From DASRBN01 sp035294305 (lineage in GTDB: Bacteria; Chloroflexota; Ktedonobacteria; Ktedonobacterales; Ktedonobacteraceae): a DNA stretch of 64,000 bases. A program made the translations under genes and the position numbers. Location: NCBI GenBank assembly GCA_035294305.1, contig DATGLD010000004.1:1-64000 (forward strand). Reading direction: 5' to 3'. The first letter of the stretch is position 1. Each line of letters opens with the position of its first letter. Below, one piece after another: positions 9,240-18,277 of this stretch. Under the pieces are notes generated by a model. It was not told the origin of the DNA. It searched no databases and saw nothing but the letters and a program-made list of their open reading frames with translations.

Positions 9240-10196
9240 CTATCTGAGTAGGTGTACTATGGCTAGCACTATTGCCAGCGCGAGTACGACCCCAAACTGC
9301 AAGTGCAGCATGGCAGTGCGCTTGATACCAACAATAAAAGCTCTACGTTCCGTTGCAGTAAGTACCGAGCGCACATTGGAGAAAGCCAGGGGAAACGTAA
9401 TCCAGACCAGCAGGCTAAATAGTGGCAGGATGGCGGTTAAGGCAAAAATCGTTACAGCAACGTAGCTTCCCATCAGCAGTACCGCGTGGAAGATTTGCCC
9501 GAAGCGCTGGCCAAAGCGCACCGGCAGCGTGCGTTTCTGCACCGCCAGGTCATCCGTATAGTCACGCACGTTGTTCATGTTGAGTATAGCCGTCACCAGA
9601 AGACCTACTGGCACGCTGGCCGCAAATGCTCGCCATGACCATTGTGGAATCTGTACGTAGTACGCGCCCCAGGTCATCAAAAAGCCCATCGCTATATACA
9701 CCAGAATATCGCCAAGGCCGCGACTGGCAAATTTGAATGGCCGGGCGCTGTAGAAGTAGGCTATCACTATACCTACCAGCCCGAATAAGAGGATAAGCGG
9801 CCCTGCCAGCAAAGCCAGTGCCAGGCCTAACAGCGCGGCGAGAACAAAACAGGTAATTCCTCCGGCCAGCACCTGCCTTGCGGTCATCTCATTGCGGAAG
9901 ATCACCGTCATCGACCCCAGCGACCCCGGATGGTCAAGCCCGTAGATGTAATCGAAATACTCATTAAAATAGTTCGTTCCGATTTGCAGGAACAGCGATG
10001 CAAACAGCGCCAGCAGGAATGGAGCGATATGAAAAATCCCTTCGTAGGCGGCCACCGCCGTACCCACGAGCACAGGACTCACCGAGGCCGTCAATGAAAA
10101 AGGACGGCTGGTTTTGAGCCATACCCTCCAGGATGGAAAGGTCTTCTTCGAATCGGTTGTCGGGAGTTGTTCTAGATGTATCTCGTTCTGTGACAT
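9240..10196 (-). CDS. menA: 1,4-dihydroxy-2-naphthoate polyprenyltransferase
   Basis: This UbiA-superfamily integral membrane prenyltransferase would attach the isoprenoid tail to 1,4-dihydroxy-2-naphthoate in menaquinone synthesis. The first Asp-rich motif is visible as NYFNEYFDYIYGLD and the second region as NMNNVRDYTDDLAVQKRTLPVRFG, both characteristic of MenA. About eight hydrophobic helices are present. I place the start at ATG 10196, giving about 318 residues; an in-frame TTG at 10211 would add five residues and has no better ribosome site. No other men gene is in the window. Related UbiA enzymes acting on other aromatics remain possible, but the NNVRD motif favours MenA. Confidence 0.85.
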   Translation of the reverse strand: MSQNEIHLEQLPTTDSKKTFPSWRVWLKTSRPFSLTASVSPVLVGTAVAAYEGIFHIAPFLLALFASLFLQIGTNYFNEYFDYIYGLDHPGSLGSMTVIFRNEMTARQVLAGGITCFVLAALLGLALALLAGPLILLFGLVGIVIAYFYSARPFKFASRGLGDILVYIAMGFLMTWGAYYVQIPQWSWRAFAASVPVGLLVTAILNMNNVRDYTDDLAVQKRTLPVRFGQRFGQIFHAVLLMGSYVAVTIFALTAILPLFSLLVWITFPLAFSNVRSVLTATERRAFIVGIKRTAMLHLQFGVVLALAIVLAIVHLLR

Positions 10197-10329
10197 GGCG
10201 ATTTCGCTCAAAATTGTAATAGGGACCCATCAATCAGCCCGCGTCCGTTGCCGGGCTATGTTGTGAAAACTCATTATCGGCCTTCTATCATCGCCCTGGC
10301 CTCTATTCATCAATAGTAATAGTAGGAGA

Positions 10330-12474
10330 TTAAATAGAAGATGTCAAATAAGGCTTTGTACCGTCGTCTTTCGTGACTTGCTTTCCTTCATCAATCTGTA
10401 AATTATTGGCTGCCTGTATGTAGTCGACAAGCATCCTGACAAGCAAGCCTGGGGCGATAAGGATATCGTCGGGAACGCCAGACTCATTGATCTGACTGGA
10501 AATAGCCGCTTCTTTCCTCAGAAATGCTTTTGCCTCGATACAGCCTCCATTTTTAGTTCCTACCGTATTTAACAAGAGAAAATGCAAACGGATAAGTTTA
10601 CTATCGTTCAACTGGCGTGCCAGTGTCAATCCTGCCCGTGCATGCATCTCAGCCTCTGTATAGTTCCCTTTTTTGTATGCGATTACTCCCAAAAAGTGTA
10701 ATAATATGCAGATGCTCGGGGAATGGTCGAGATGGCGTGCCAATACAAGCCCTTTTTGCGCGTAAGATTCGGCCTGAGTATATTCACCACTCTTGATACT
10801 CAACGTGGTGATGTGGATATGCGCGGTACAGATTGCTTCCTGATCGTTGGTTAATCTAGCCGCCTCAAACTCTTGCTGGCAGTAATAGGTGGCAGTTTCA
10901 TACCAACCACGCTGGAGCAGGAAAGGGAAGAGTGCTTGCACGCCACGTATGAGCCACCTCAACATCCTTCCCTTGTCGGCCAGAGATAGAGCGTGCAGGA
11001 TATTGCAGGATTCTTGATCAAGAGTAGCAAAATCTTTAGCGCGCCTCTGGGCATAATCGATGAAGAACTCAACCAGGCGCATTTCTGCTGCCCATCCGCG
11101 GTGTTTGAGCAACGCAAATAGGGCTATAGTTCGATGTATGGTGTATCGCCCAATTCCGGCGCTCTCGAGCAAACCGGAGTCGTTTAGCTCATCAAGTATG
11201 GCAGGAGTAGAATCAGAGATGATAAGAGCTGCCTCTTCGGAAAAAGAGTTGGGTTTCACAGGGAGGATACATAAAGCGCGCAATGCGCGCTGAGCGCCCT
11301 TGCTCAATGCCTGGTAGCTAGTGTCGATAGTGGTCATAAGAGAGGACGAATGCTGGCAACACACCTCAAGCGGCTTTTGTGGGCATTCCAACCGCATAAG
11401 CTCTGGTGTCTTCTGTAAGTTAAGCAGGGCCTGCTGTAAGCGGCGTGGCTGGCGATGAAAAGCATGTATCTGAAGATGCTTACCTATCAAAATAAGCGCC
11501 AGTGGCAAGCCATCTATGGTGTGAATCAGCTCATTGATCTTTTCCGGTTCATCCTTGACAACATGAGGAACGAAGTTTGCGAGCAATTGCCGGCTCTCGT
11601 CTTCCCTCAATTCCGGAATCCTCACAACTGCCTCACCAGCAAAATGTAAGGCAATATCCGTAAAGCGCGTGGTCAAAAGATGAACGCAACAGGAACTGCC
11701 AACCTGGAATGCCAGAGCGGCATCAACCGACCAGGCATCATCTATCACCAGAAACATTTTACGCTTGCCAATAGAGGCATGGATAGCCTTAATGTAACTC
11801 TCTATGTCAACGAAGGTCGTACTATCTTCCATTACTCCCAGCAGCTTCGCCCAACGTTTAAGGTGATACTTGATGTCAGGCCGCGGCCCTAAATTAACGT
11901 ATAGGATACCATCTCTATACATTTCGCGCGTTTCGTGGCTTTGTGCTAGTTCGAGTGCCAGTGCTGTTTTGCCTACACCCGGAAGACCGGTGAGCGCCAG
12001 CCTGCCCTGGTGTTCCTGCTTGATCAGGCTTTGTTGTAGCCTGATCAACAATTCAGTGCGTCCAACCAATCTGTTTCCAAGAGAAGTTTGCAAAGTGATC
12101 TCAGGATCCTCAACGTATTGCAGGCGTTGTGTGCTTGTTGAAATATGTATAGATTGTTGTTCTTTTGAACTCGGAAATAGCTCATCAAGAAGATCCGCTT
12201 TTTCAGGATATCGCGCGCGATGTAGTAAGCTTTCAACCCAGTGCTCATCAATTCTGCCTCGTTGTAGGCAGTAGCGTACTATCCACGCTATCAGTTCAGG
12301 CTCCTTCGGAATAAAACCGCGGCACCAACCCTCAATTGTAGAATCAGCCAACTCGAAGCCTGCTTCGCGTAGCTCCTGCGTCATCTCTCGACGCACAGCC
12401 GATTTCGTCTTGCGCCAACGCTGAGCAATGCTTGAGATACCTTCGCTGAGGGTCGCTCCGAACTGTTTGTTCAA
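10330..12474 (-). CDS. STAND (NB-ARC) ATPase with N-terminal HTH-like region and C-terminal repeats; likely regulator
   Basis: This 714-residue protein has a basic helical N-terminus (about residues 1-100, possibly DNA-binding), then an NB-ARC module. The P-loop GLPGVGKT is at 163-170, Walker B FLVIDDAW at 241-248, a sensor LLTTR at about 265, and GLPLAL at about 319. The C-terminal half is helical and TPR-like, with repeats built on AESYAQKGLVLAR and AEMHARAGLTLAR. STAND proteins are signal-activated switches, often transcriptional regulators or immune sensors. It is divergent from the lanthipeptide precursor gene across a 661-base gap, so control of that cluster is a reasonable inference. 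The start is a TTG with AGGGGG nine bases upstream. Confidence 0.8.
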   Translation of the reverse strand: MNKQFGATLSEGISSIAQRWRKTKSAVRREMTQELREAGFELADSTIEGWCRGFIPKEPELIAWIVRYCLQRGRIDEHWVESLLHRARYPEKADLLDELFPSSKEQQSIHISTSTQRLQYVEDPEITLQTSLGNRLVGRTELLIRLQQSLIKQEHQGRLALTGLPGVGKTALALELAQSHETREMYRDGILYVNLGPRPDIKYHLKRWAKLLGVMEDSTTFVDIESYIKAIHASIGKRKMFLVIDDAWSVDAALAFQVGSSCCVHLLTTRFTDIALHFAGEAVVRIPELREDESRQLLANFVPHVVKDEPEKINELIHTIDGLPLALILIGKHLQIHAFHRQPRRLQQALLNLQKTPELMRLECPQKPLEVCCQHSSSLMTTIDTSYQALSKGAQRALRALCILPVKPNSFSEEAALIISDSTPAILDELNDSGLLESAGIGRYTIHRTIALFALLKHRGWAAEMRLVEFFIDYAQRRAKDFATLDQESCNILHALSLADKGRMLRWLIRGVQALFPFLLQRGWYETATYYCQQEFEAARLTNDQEAICTAHIHITTLSIKSGEYTQAESYAQKGLVLARHLDHSPSICILLHFLGVIAYKKGNYTEAEMHARAGLTLARQLNDSKLIRLHFLLLNTVGTKNGGCIEAKAFLRKEAAISSQINESGVPDDILIAPGLLVRMLVDYIQAANNLQIDEGKQVTKDDGTKPYLTSSI

Positions 12475-12732
12475 TCCAGATTCCCCCTTTTTTTGTAATT
12501 TCGCTTTCTGTTAATACAAGTCGCTTGTTTGCATTATACCGTTTCCTCTGGTGACAATACAATAATAGCTCAAGACTTCCTATATTCTCTTTAGAAGCAT
12601 AACTGTTTACTAGAAATGGTTCCGATATTATCACGAAATCACATGTTTCCCTGTTCTTAAGCATAAATATGGCTCCGCATATTCGTAACTTTTTTCCCAC
12701 CTTTTTGGAGTGTTCGGCTTGCATACTTCAGT

Positions 12733-12751
12733 TGAGGTCATAGTGACCTCA
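12733..12751. promoter_or_regulatory. Perfect 19-bp palindrome, candidate operator
   Basis: TGAGGTCA and TGACCTCA form exact 8-bp arms around a TAG spacer. It lies about 260 bases upstream of the STAND start and about 385 bases upstream of the precursor start, a plausible binding site for a dimeric regulator. Binding by the STAND protein itself is inference. Confidence 0.45.
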
Positions 12752-12940
12752 TAGCGCTGTATGTTTCAATGCATGTTTGGCTCTTGTGCAACTGCTGTGA
12801 GTCCCTTAGCATGCTTTGGAAGTGAGGGCGTACAGCCATTCCTCGTGAGCGCATCATCCATTCCGTCTATTTTTGTCCTGGACGGATAAGTACGGGCTTT
12901 GCTCATGTATCGAAAGGGGGAATGCCAGCTTCTAATATTC

Positions 12941-12964
12941 CCCTCCTGAATTTGACCAGGAGGG
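12941..12964 (+). other. GC-rich hairpin in the leader of the precursor gene
   Basis: CCCTCCTG and CAGGAGGG pair around an 8-base loop, followed by AAAATC. Without a T-run it is not a clear terminator. It contains a Shine-Dalgarno-like AGGAGGG but no open reading frame of note follows. Confidence 0.3.
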
Positions 12965-13135
12965 AAAATCAGTCATACGAATTTTGCAAGCTGCCACCTT
13001 TAGCGTACTCAGGTGAAGGGTAGGGATATAAACGTCAATTATGAATACTCTCCCGCCTTTTGACTCACAAGAGACCTGAGAAATTCCTAACTTCAGTAAC
13101 CAGTTTCTTTACAACAAGGAAAGGAGAACTTTCAC

Positions 13136-13330
13136 ATGGCATCAGCGACTCACAACAACTCCGATTTCGATCTGGATATCCGCGTAAGCAATACAGAGAC
13201 TACTAATGGACAGGCGACTCCTGATACATTCAACAGCTGGTCTTGCAGTTGCACCTGCGGTTGTACACATAGCTGCACCTGCACCTGTAGCTGCACCTGT
13301 TTCACCTGCTGTTGTACCTGCGGTTGCTAA
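13136..13330 (+). CDS. Class I lanthipeptide precursor with Cys/Thr/Ser-alternating core
   Basis: This 64-residue peptide has a strong ribosome site (AAGGAG, 9 bases before ATG). The N-terminal leader contains FDLDIRVS at residues 11-18, matching the FNLD-type box that LanB recognises in class I leaders. From S34 on the sequence is almost only Cys, Ser and Thr. There are 14 Cys (37, 39, 41, 43, 47, 49, 51, 53, 55, 58, 59, 60, 62, 64) and 12 Ser/Thr, mostly strictly alternating, with only W35, G42, H45, F56 and G63 in between. LanC and LanB genes follow directly. No double-glycine cleavage motif is seen; the exporter lacks a peptidase domain, so the leader protease is missing from the window. 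The identification as a LanB/LanC substrate is strong from context; the final structure is unknown. Confidence 0.9.
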   Translation: MASATHNNSDFDLDIRVSNTETTNGQATPDTFNSWSCSCTCGCTHSCTCTCSCTCFTCCCTCGC

Positions 13331-13432
13331 TCGGTAGACCTGACAAACCCATTGCCCTGTAGTACACGTGCGAGGTAAGAAATTCCCTCATCTTTTCTCA
13401 ACCAGCGACGTACTATGAGGCACGCGGTATCG

Positions 13433-13465
13433 CCTCTCTTGCCTGTTTCTTACGGGTAAGAGAGG
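13433..13465 (+). terminator. Hairpin between precursor and lanC, possible partial terminator
   Basis: CCTCTCTT (13433-13440) pairs with AAGAGAGG (13458-13465), and inner GCC/GGG bases add to the stem. It lies about 100 bases after the precursor stop codon. A second small hairpin (GCTCGC/GCGAGC) follows at 13502-13518. In lantibiotic operons such structures often let the precursor be expressed more than the enzymes. There is no long T-run, so strength is uncertain. Confidence 0.4.
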
Positions 13466-13544
13466 TTATCTGGGCGTACTACCAGGTGATCTAAATGTAG
13501 CGCTCGCTTGAGGCGAGCTAATCCGGTCACGAAGGAAGAAATCT

Positions 13545-14945
13545 ATGCATGAAAGTGCTCGATCAAACGATTCGCTTTCCATTGTTGGGAAGATTCCCAC
13601 TTCTTTAGTAATATCCTGGAATAACCGATCATTGATTGAAGAATCTTTGCGTAACCGGGCTTTAGAGGCTGTCCAGGTGGTCGCTGCACGATTGCGCGAT
13701 CCTCAGAGAGTGGTTGACATCGCCCGCATAGCAGAAAAACAATCTACGCTTTTTTTGCAGTGGAATGATGCATCTCTTGCCTGTGGTTTTAGCAGCACTG
13801 CCCTTCTTTACCTCTTCTTAGCTCAAAGCAATCCGGAACAAGGTTGGGAAACAATTGCTCAACAGCACCTACGCCTGGCAGCGGAAGGAACTCATCGGCA
13901 GCCTTTCTTTTCTCCCGCTCTTTTTGGCGGCAGTAGCGGACTGGCATCTCTCGTCTCCCTCTTCTATCACCATGAAAGCCGTTATCAGAAAACATACCAG
14001 ACTCTTAATACTCGCCTTGCTCAACAGGTGATTAATGCGCGATGGCGCCGCGAAGACTTTCAGGGTGTAGCTTTTGCTGACTATGATGTTATTTCTGGAG
14101 CAGCTGGCATCCTTGGCTATCTGGTTACGATTGATCAGCCGGATGAAACTGTTCACGACGCAATACAAATACTGCTCGAGTATCTTATCTGGATGGCTGG
14201 GAGCGATCCTACAGAAGAACATAGACGCTGGTTCATCCACCCGGAACTCCACGCTATTCCATCACATCGAGATACCTATCCCGAAGGATACTTTGACTGT
14301 GGCCTGGCGCACGGCATTGCAGGCCCTCTGGCCGCTCTTGCGGCTGCTTCCCTAGCTGGTTATTATTTACCAGGACAACGAGAAGCGATGCTCTCGCTGA
14401 GCCAGTGGATACTGGATCATCGCTTGCAGGATCGATGGGGGATCAATTGGCCCGCAGGAATACCCCGGGCCGCTTCTTTTTCCGCTGAACAGTACAGTCA
14501 ACTCCATCCCTCGCGTGCTGGCTGGTGTTATGGCTCACCGGGCATGGCCCGTGCGTTATGGTTGGCAGGGGTTGTGCTCAATGAGGCGACGATCCAAAAT
14601 GTCGCAGTAGAAGCAGTAGAGAGTTTCCTGCGCCGCCCTAAAGCTGCACTCAATATTGATTCAGTATCGTTCTGCCATGGTGTATCAGGCTTGCTTTCTA
14701 TATGCCTGCGTTTTGCCCATGAAACAGAGAGCCCGCTCATTCTCCAGCATATTCCCTTGCTCGTTCAGCAAATTCTAGATGACTTCAATCCAGATCTCCC
14801 CCTCGGTTTTCGTGACCTTGAGCTTGCAAATAATGCTGTCGACGATCCAGGCCTGCTGACTGGAGCTGTGGGCATCGCCCTATCACTCCTTTCGGTATCA
14901 ACATCGATTGAACCCGCTTGGCATCGACTTTTCCTTATTACGTAG
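13545..14945 (+). CDS. lanC: LanC lanthionine synthetase (cyclase)
   Basis: This 466-residue zinc enzyme would catalyse addition of Cys thiols to dehydroalanine and dehydrobutyrine, forming lanthionine rings. The conserved LanC motifs are intact: HGIAG with H256, WCYGSPG with C328, and FCHGVSG with C377 and H378. The last three match the zinc ligands of NisC, and H256 matches the catalytic His. Repeating GxxG helical-toroid elements such as ISGAAGILGYL and LLTGAVGIALSL are visible. The length is slightly above that of NisC. It is separated from the precursor by 214 bases and from lanB by 50 bases. A good AAGGAAG ribosome site precedes ATG 13545. Confidence 0.95.
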   Translation: MHESARSNDSLSIVGKIPTSLVISWNNRSLIEESLRNRALEAVQVVAARLRDPQRVVDIARIAEKQSTLFLQWNDASLACGFSSTALLYLFLAQSNPEQGWETIAQQHLRLAAEGTHRQPFFSPALFGGSSGLASLVSLFYHHESRYQKTYQTLNTRLAQQVINARWRREDFQGVAFADYDVISGAAGILGYLVTIDQPDETVHDAIQILLEYLIWMAGSDPTEEHRRWFIHPELHAIPSHRDTYPEGYFDCGLAHGIAGPLAALAAASLAGYYLPGQREAMLSLSQWILDHRLQDRWGINWPAGIPRAASFSAEQYSQLHPSRAGWCYGSPGMARALWLAGVVLNEATIQNVAVEAVESFLRRPKAALNIDSVSFCHGVSGLLSICLRFAHETESPLILQHIPLLVQQILDDFNPDLPLGFRDLELANNAVDDPGLLTGAVGIALSLLSVSTSIEPAWHRLFLIT

Positions 14946-14995
14946 TCTGTGGGTAGGCTAGCTGTCGACTTCGAAAGGAATGTTGGAGAGCGTTT

Positions 14996-17900
14996 ATGAG
15001 TGAAATGAAAGAAATACAGCCACAACTATCCCCGGTGTATACAGCAGCAGCTTTCTTTCTGCTGCGTGCGCCGGCTTTCTCGACCTATCTGTTTTCTCAG
15101 TTGGCCGCGACCGGTGCAAGTAGCATTTCACAACAATATACAGATTTCGATAATGTATTGGTAGAGACGCGCGATCATTGTTATGGTTTGTTACAATCAC
15201 TGATCACTCAGCCCATAGTGGAGAAAGCGCTGGCTACAGCGAGTACGGCGATTTTCGAGGGTTTAGCACGTATTCAACGCGGCGAAAAGTCCCGCCGTAC
15301 AGAACGTACTTACTCGCGCTTGCTACGTTACCTTGTGCGTATGAGTACACGTCCCACCCCCTTTGGCCTATTCGCAGGTATTGCCACGGGAACCTTCGCT
15401 GAGGAAACCACTCTGCGGCTGTCAGCTTCCGCTCTTCACCATTTCCGTACGCGCCCCGATATGAGTTGGCTGCTGGCCATTATCCGGCAGATCGAGCAAA
15501 CGCCAGAACTTCTGCCTCGATTACATGTGGTCATTAATCAGGCAGTATATCTCGCCGGTGGACGTGTTGTATTACCGCATGCCGATGTCTATGGACAACG
15601 CGACACCCGCTCTATCACCATACGCGCCACTCCTGTAGTGCAACACATCCTGGAACGGGCACGTTATCCACTTCCATACGAGGAATTGCGCGCGGGTCTG
15701 TTAGCGCACTTTTCACATGCGACTCCCCAGCAGGTAGATAACCTTTTAAAACAGCTCTGGGAAAACCACTTTCTTACCAGTAATCTGCGCCCGCCTCTAA
15801 CGGATGCAGAGCCCGCTCGCTATCTCTTAGATCGCTTGCGCATGTTGCCGGGAGCCGAGTCCATTTGCTCATCTCTGGAACAAGTCTTGCAGAAAACGGA
15901 AGAGATCGATAGGACCGGGTTCAACGGCCCAATTGAACTCTTCCAAGATTTAACGCACTACCAGGAGCAGTTAGTTTCCGGAAATCAGAATCCGCCGTTC
16001 CAGGTTGATGCTACCTTGAACCTGGCATCATCTCATCTCAATCATAGCCTCGGGCAAGCCGCAGCATTAGCGGCGGAAACCCTCCTCAGGCTCAGCCGCT
16101 TTCCGCGAGGCCTTTTGACGCTGCAAGAGTACCGAAATGCCTTCATCGAACGTTACGGGATGGAGGCAGAGATCCCCGTCCTGGATTTGCTCAGTCCAGA
16201 GGTCGGTCTCGATGTCCCCTCCGCTTACACAGAACCCCCGCGTACGTATAAGCTTCCCAATCCCTTACCCCCGCCAGATTATCGTATGCGCGATGCAATT
16301 CTGTGTGAGATGGTTTCTCAGGCGGTGAATGATCGCTCTATGGAAATTGAATTGACAGAAGAGTTGCTTCACCGGCTTGAACAATGGACCCCACAGTCTG
16401 AAAATGCGGCTCCGTCTTCTCTCGAAATTTACCTACAACTTCATGCTGCATCCCACGAGGACCTGGATAACGGGAATTGGCGTGCTGTGATAAGTCCTAA
16501 CTGCGGTTCCCCTGGAGGAGGACGTACATTCAGCCGTTTCTTCGATCTGCTGGAGGTGGGAGATCGAGAGAAACTCCAACAATTCATTAAATGTGAAGAG
16601 GCTCTCTCCAACGGTGTCATCTTTGCTGAATTGAGTTACCTGCCAACCATGGCTCGTGCCGCCAATGTCGCAGTACGCCCTGCCCTGCACGATTATGAGA
16701 TTGTCATTAACACGACGCCCTCGGTTCCAGCGGAGCGTGTCCTGCAACTCAATGACCTGGTAGTGGGTATACGCGATAACCGCTTCTACCTCCGCTCTCT
16801 GCGATTGAATAAAGAAGTAATCGTGTGCCAGAGTCACATGTTAAATCCAATGAAAGCGCCAAATATTTGCCGTTTCCTTACCGAGATTGCACACGATAAT
16901 GCTCCAGGCCTTATGCCTTTCGATTGGGGAGTAGCGAGCAACCTGCCTTTCCTTCCCCGTGTTGTACGGGGACGCATTGTAGTCAGCCTGGCGCAATGGA
17001 ATCTGAAAGCAGCGACAATTCAGCCAACCGGCTCAGGCAGCGAAGAAGCACGGTGGTTTGCCGGATTGCAGGAGTGGCGAACCCGGTGGCGCGTGCCGCG
17101 CTATGTCTACATTGTTGAAGCCGATAATCGTCTACTACTCGATTTAGAGCATCCATTGATGGCCCTGGAATTGCGTAACGAGTTGACAAAAGTCGATGAT
17201 TCCGGCAGCGTAAGTATCCAGGAAATGCTGCCCGATTTCGATCATCTCTGGTTGCGTGACAGCGATAACGCTCCCTATATTTCTGAAATTGTGGTTCCCC
17301 TGCTTCGCTCCTCCAGCGCCCCCTCGCATAATCTCTCCGCTCATGAGGGAACAAAATCTATCTCTCCCCCGCGTATCGTTAGCAGGCAGGAACGCCATAT
17401 CCCGCCAGGTGACGCCTGGACCTATCTGAAGTTGTACTGCGCCTTTAAACAGCATGATGCGTGTATTGCCGGTCCTTTACGGGAAATTGTCTCCACTCTT
17501 CAGGAACAATCTTTGATTGATCGATGGTTCTTTATTCGCTATGCTGATCCGGAACCTCACCTGCGTATACGCTTTCACGCCGCCAATCCTCAGGTCAGCA
17601 AGTTTGTGCTTACTGCTGCTCTGGCCTGGGGGCGCCAACAAGTGGCCGCAGAAATGGCCAGTCGTCTGTCCGTTGATACTTATGATCGGGAGATAGAACG
17701 CTATGGTGGACCGGATGCCATTGATCTCTTAGAGCAGGTCTTTGCTATTGATAGCGCTCTTACCAGCAACATTATAGAAGCTCAGTATACGCGGCGGCTT
17801 ACCTTAGACTCGATTGCAGTTGCAGTTTATAGTCTCGACCAGTTCTTTGCGGCATGGGGCCTTGATTTTCAAGCTCGCTTGCGCCGGCTTGAAAAGCGCA

Positions 17901-18277
17901 TACACAAGAATCATTCCAGCGAGCAATTCCATACACAGCGCAGACTCTTCTCAGAGCTTCTTGCTCCGCAGAGCCATATTTCGGACGCATCGCTGGCGGC
18001 TCAACGAGATTTGCTTCACTCCTTACATGCTATTCTTCATCAGCAACTCCAAGGACCATCAACGCAACTACGCCTCCTGGCCAGTCAGGGCAAACTCTGG
18101 CAGTATGAGGAGGCCCTCCTTGACAGTCTGGCGCATATGCATGTCAATCGACTCATTGGTGTCGGTGCTGAGCAAGAGAGTAAAATCTATGCTTTTTGGC
18201 GGCATACACTTACTGCGCTGAATAGTCGCTCTTCCAGGCAAAACCCTCTGGTAGTCTCAGAGAAAGGCAGACTGTAA
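14996..18277 (+). CDS. lanB: Full-length LanB lanthipeptide dehydratase
   Basis: At 1093 residues this is a full-length class I dehydratase. It should use glutamyl-tRNA to glutamylate precursor Ser/Thr and then eliminate glutamate to give dehydro residues. The N-terminal glutamylation domain carries the family signature RLLRYLVRMSTRPTPFGLFAG (about residues 107-128). The C-terminal elimination domain (SpaB_C type) begins near residue 797 and contains RYADPEPHLRIRF with H855 and R857. Because both domains are on one chain, this is a lanthipeptide-type rather than a split thiopeptide-type enzyme. Its stop codon overlaps the exporter start by one base (TAATG), so the two are probably translationally coupled. 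Confidence 0.95.
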   Translation: MSEMKEIQPQLSPVYTAAAFFLLRAPAFSTYLFSQLAATGASSISQQYTDFDNVLVETRDHCYGLLQSLITQPIVEKALATASTAIFEGLARIQRGEKSRRTERTYSRLLRYLVRMSTRPTPFGLFAGIATGTFAEETTLRLSASALHHFRTRPDMSWLLAIIRQIEQTPELLPRLHVVINQAVYLAGGRVVLPHADVYGQRDTRSITIRATPVVQHILERARYPLPYEELRAGLLAHFSHATPQQVDNLLKQLWENHFLTSNLRPPLTDAEPARYLLDRLRMLPGAESICSSLEQVLQKTEEIDRTGFNGPIELFQDLTHYQEQLVSGNQNPPFQVDATLNLASSHLNHSLGQAAALAAETLLRLSRFPRGLLTLQEYRNAFIERYGMEAEIPVLDLLSPEVGLDVPSAYTEPPRTYKLPNPLPPPDYRMRDAILCEMVSQAVNDRSMEIELTEELLHRLEQWTPQSENAAPSSLEIYLQLHAASHEDLDNGNWRAVISPNCGSPGGGRTFSRFFDLLEVGDREKLQQFIKCEEALSNGVIFAELSYLPTMARAANVAVRPALHDYEIVINTTPSVPAERVLQLNDLVVGIRDNRFYLRSLRLNKEVIVCQSHMLNPMKAPNICRFLTEIAHDNAPGLMPFDWGVASNLPFLPRVVRGRIVVSLAQWNLKAATIQPTGSGSEEARWFAGLQEWRTRWRVPRYVYIVEADNRLLLDLEHPLMALELRNELTKVDDSGSVSIQEMLPDFDHLWLRDSDNAPYISEIVVPLLRSSSAPSHNLSAHEGTKSISPPRIVSRQERHIPPGDAWTYLKLYCAFKQHDACIAGPLREIVSTLQEQSLIDRWFFIRYADPEPHLRIRFHAANPQVSKFVLTAALAWGRQQVAAEMASRLSVDTYDREIERYGGPDAIDLLEQVFAIDSALTSNIIEAQYTRRLTLDSIAVAVYSLDQFFAAWGLDFQARLRRLEKRIHKNHSSEQFHTQRRLFSELLAPQSHISDASLAAQRDLLHSLHAILHQQLQGPSTQLRLLASQGKLWQYEEALLDSLAHMHVNRLIGVGAEQESKIYAFWRHTLTALNSRSSRQNPLVVSEKGRL

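Larger units (their letters stand above)
12475..13135. other. Long divergent intergenic region between the STAND gene and the lanthipeptide precursor
   Basis: This 661-base stretch has no credible gene. It is AT-rich and holds a perfect palindrome (12733-12751), a short GC-rich hairpin (12941-12964) and several imperfect promoter-like hexamers. One is TTGACC at 12952-12957, with a poor -10 about 17 bases on; another is TTGACT at 13060-13065, with no clear -10. The transcription start of the precursor gene cannot be fixed from sequence. The length is consistent with a regulated promoter and a structured leader. Confidence 0.6.

Noticed and set aside
13136..13330. Thiopeptide or linear azole precursor
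   Set aside because: The core resembles thiopeptide cores in Cys density, but no YcaO, dehydrogenase or split LanB is present; a full-length LanB and LanC favour a lanthipeptide.
13136..13330. Metallothionein
   Set aside because: The Cys-rich stretch alone could suggest it, but the FDLD leader box and adjacent LanB/LanC explain it better.
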